Position numbers and translations under genes: made by a program. The notes beneath the pieces are model-generated. The model saw nothing but the letters and a program-made list of their open reading frames with translations. It ran no database searches and had not been told where the DNA came from. A stretch of DNA of 15,664 nucleotides from Deltaproteobacteria bacterium (GTDB lineage: Bacteria > Desulfobacterota > Desulfobacteria > Desulfobacterales > UBA11574). Numbering within the stretch: position 1 is the stretch's first letter; each line of letters begins with the position of its first letter. Location: contig JAFDBA010000053.1 of assembly GCA_019313505.1 (NCBI GenBank), forward strand, positions 1 to 15,664, written 5' to 3'. Positions 14,546-15,664 of the stretch are shown piece after piece.

Positions 14546-14719
14546 ATTGAGACCTTTAAAAAATGTTCGAATTTATTCAAATTCAAGTCGAAGATCCCTG
14601 ACCTTAAGTGTGGGGAACCTAAGATTTTAACCGTAAAAATACATTGAGTATTTCGAGGATTATAATCTTAGTTTGACGTAAAATTTGAGCAAAAGAGGAT
14701 ATTTTTTAAAGGTCTTAGT
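14546..14719 (+). promoter_or_regulatory. Structured 5' leader, possible novel cis-regulatory RNA
   Basis: A perfect 15-bp inverted repeat, AGACCTTTAAAAAAT (14550-14564) and ATTTTTTAAAGGTCT (14701-14715), can be extended to 19 pairs with two G-U pairs (14546-14564 with 14701-14719). Inside are a hairpin GAATTT/AAATTC with loop ATTC (14569-14584), and a stem CTAAGATT/AATCTTAG (14619-14626, 14664-14671) enclosing a hairpin AAATAC/GTATTT (14637-14653). The right arms of the outer and inner stems share TCTTAGTTT, so CTAAG can pair with either. The element ends 26 bases before the Shine-Dalgarno of the reactivation gene. No known riboswitch consensus (cobalamin, SAM, glycine) was recognised. A small MITE with terminal inverted repeats is the alternative. 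Confidence 0.5.
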
Positions 14720-14758
14720 TTTTGCAAAACAACTTTGCTGATACGAGGTGATCTAAAG

Positions 14759-15439
14759 ATGGAAATCAAACCGATTATAGAAGAAGATGCCTTGGCCAAG
14801 CTCTTGGGGGGTGATGAATTCGGTAATATTCCCCGTTCGACCTGCACGAAAATAGAAAAGTTGGGAGCGGTATTTGACGAACTCATCGATCCTTCTTTGT
14901 ACCACCAGAATATGGGGGTCGATTCAGTCAAAAAGGGAGCCGTTCATCTTGAGAAAGGGCCGGAATTTAAAAGTTCAAAACTTTCAAAAACGTTAAAGGA
15001 CTGCGAGGAAATCGTCTGTTATATTGTTACTTTAGGTGATGGCATTGAAGACGAGATCAACCGGCTCATGAATGAAAAACACTTGGCAGAAGCATATATC
15101 CTGGACGCTATTGCGTCCGTAGCTGTTGATAATATGGTGGCAACGTTTCATCAGCGCATGAAAAACAAATATGAAAACCAAAGCAAACAGGTGACATTAT
15201 GCTTCAGCCCGGGTTATTGTGATTGGCCCATCACCGACCAGAAAAAGTTGTTTAGCATGTTCGATTCAAATGAGTTGGACGTTGAACTCACAGACTCCTG
15301 CTTCATGCAACCCCGCAAGTCTATTTCCGGTGTTTTCGGAATAACGACGTTCAATTCGAACCAATCCACCCATTCCTATAATCCTTGCTTGGAGTGCAAC
15401 CGAAGGGATTGTTCCGAGCGAAGAAATTCAGCCCATTAA
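14759..15439 (+). CDS. Stand-alone MetH-activation-domain-like protein, probable corrinoid reactivation factor
   Basis: A 226-residue soluble protein related to the C-terminal activation domain of B12-dependent methionine synthase, which binds S-adenosylmethionine and remethylates oxidised cob(II)alamin. Visible motifs are CFSPGYCDWPITDQ (148-161), matching the MetH RxxPGYxxxP loop but with Cys148 where MetH has Arg, and SCFMQPRKSISGVFGI (180-195), matching the family S-MxP-KS-SG block. A C-terminal CLEC-NRRDC cluster (Cys210, 213, 218) is an addition that could bind metal or an iron-sulfur centre. The start is ATG 14759, backed by GAGGTGATC (14745-14753); an in-frame TTG at 14735 would overlap this ribosome site. 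The MttB-type gene follows 36 bp later, so it probably keeps the corrinoid partner of that methyltransferase active. Low-potential electrons and a corrinoid protein should be encoded nearby. Confidence 0.85.
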   Translation: MEIKPIIEEDALAKLLGGDEFGNIPRSTCTKIEKLGAVFDELIDPSLYHQNMGVDSVKKGAVHLEKGPEFKSSKLSKTLKDCEEIVCYIVTLGDGIEDEINRLMNEKHLAEAYILDAIASVAVDNMVATFHQRMKNKYENQSKQVTLCFSPGYCDWPITDQKKLFSMFDSNELDVELTDSCFMQPRKSISGVFGITTFNSNQSTHSYNPCLECNRRDCSERRNSAH

Positions 15440-15475
15440 CCTTGTACCAGATATAATCTAATAATGGAGGTTTAG

Positions 15476-15664
15476 ATGATAACGAGGAAAGGCTTGCCGG
15501 GAGGTCAGTACAAGCCTCTGACCGATGAAGATATTATAAAAATACATGACACCAGTCTGCGGATCTTTTCCGAAGTCGGCATACAGGTGAATTTTCCGGA
15601 AGCCTTAGAACTGTTTAAACAAGCCGGTGCTAATGTCGACGATTCCACCAAAGTGGCCAAGTTC
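15476..15664 (+). CDS. MttB-superfamily (trimethylamine/glycine betaine-type) methyltransferase, N-terminus only
   Basis: The first 63 residues of a methyltransferase cut by the right edge. The sequence MITRKGLPGGQYKPLTDEDI, followed by IHDTSLRIFSEVGIQVN and a helix ALELFKQAGANVD, is the usual opening of MttB-family proteins, which are about 470-500 residues and transfer a methyl group from a quaternary or tertiary amine to a corrinoid protein. GGAGG (15466-15470) lies five bases before the ATG. The residue position where true trimethylamine methyltransferases carry pyrrolysine (about residue 330) is outside the window, so it cannot be told whether this is MttB proper or a non-pyrrolysine MtgB-like enzyme acting on glycine betaine or related betaines. 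It follows the reactivation protein in one operon and lies beside a quaternary amine transporter. Confidence 0.85.
   Translation, partial: MITRKGLPGGQYKPLTDEDIIKIHDTSLRIFSEVGIQVNFPEALELFKQAGANVDDSTKVAKF

Noticed and set aside
14398..14758. Cobalamin or SAM riboswitch in the leader of the corrinoid operon
   Set aside because: No B12-box or SAM aptamer consensus can be seen; the structure there is of a different kind.
1..15664. CRISPR arrays, tRNA or rRNA genes, intact insertion sequences
   Set aside because: No regular direct-repeat array, no tRNA cloverleaf with a TTCGAATC-type arm in context, and no transposase frame were seen.

Overview
The window looks like chromosomal DNA of an anaerobic Desulfobacterota (deltaproteobacterial) organism, probably a Desulfobacterales-type sulfate reducer or a relative. 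This is inferred from the gene set: four-subunit-type pyruvate:ferredoxin oxidoreductase, a single-chain class I fumarase, a c-di-GMP-I riboswitch, MttB/MetH-activation-type corrinoid methyl transfer, and typical short delta-group hypothetical proteins. Base composition is moderate in the genes and strongly AT-rich between them. No rRNA, tRNA, CRISPR array or intact transposase is visible.

Region 1 (1-2258) is the end of a pyruvate:ferredoxin oxidoreductase operon: the beta subunit, cut by the left edge, then a flavoprotein with a C-terminal dicluster ferredoxin domain that overlaps it by one base. Region 2 (2259-5098) has a 600-bp intergenic stretch with an inverted repeat, a palindrome and a good sigma-70 promoter. 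It is followed by a FumA-like class I fumarate hydratase overlapping by 4 bp a YkgJ-type CxxCxxCC protein.

Region 3 (5099-9292) has a c-di-GMP theme: a clear c-di-GMP-I (GEMM-I) riboswitch precedes an isolated flagellar rod-like gene, and a GAF-GAF-GGDEF diguanylate cyclase lies 2 kb downstream beside a small lipoprotein. Between them are a minus-strand hypothetical gene, a TTG-started 41-residue basic protein, a bidirectional terminator and a frameshifted cold-shock gene. Region 4 (9293-11314) is gene-poor: one unrecognised 279-residue protein and a stretch of nested RNA-like helices.

Region 5 (11315-15664) reads as a quaternary or methylated amine utilisation locus. On the minus strand are an ABC ATPase and a fused permease/substrate-binding protein of the glycine betaine/choline/ergothioneine type. 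On the plus strand are a MarR-type regulator interrupted by one in-frame TAG, a long leader with an extended nested-helix structure, a stand-alone MetH-activation-like (corrinoid reactivation) protein and the start of an MttB-superfamily methyltransferase. The most interesting items are the structured leader of this operon, the amber codon in the regulator next to an MttB gene, and the riboswitch-controlled lone rod protein.
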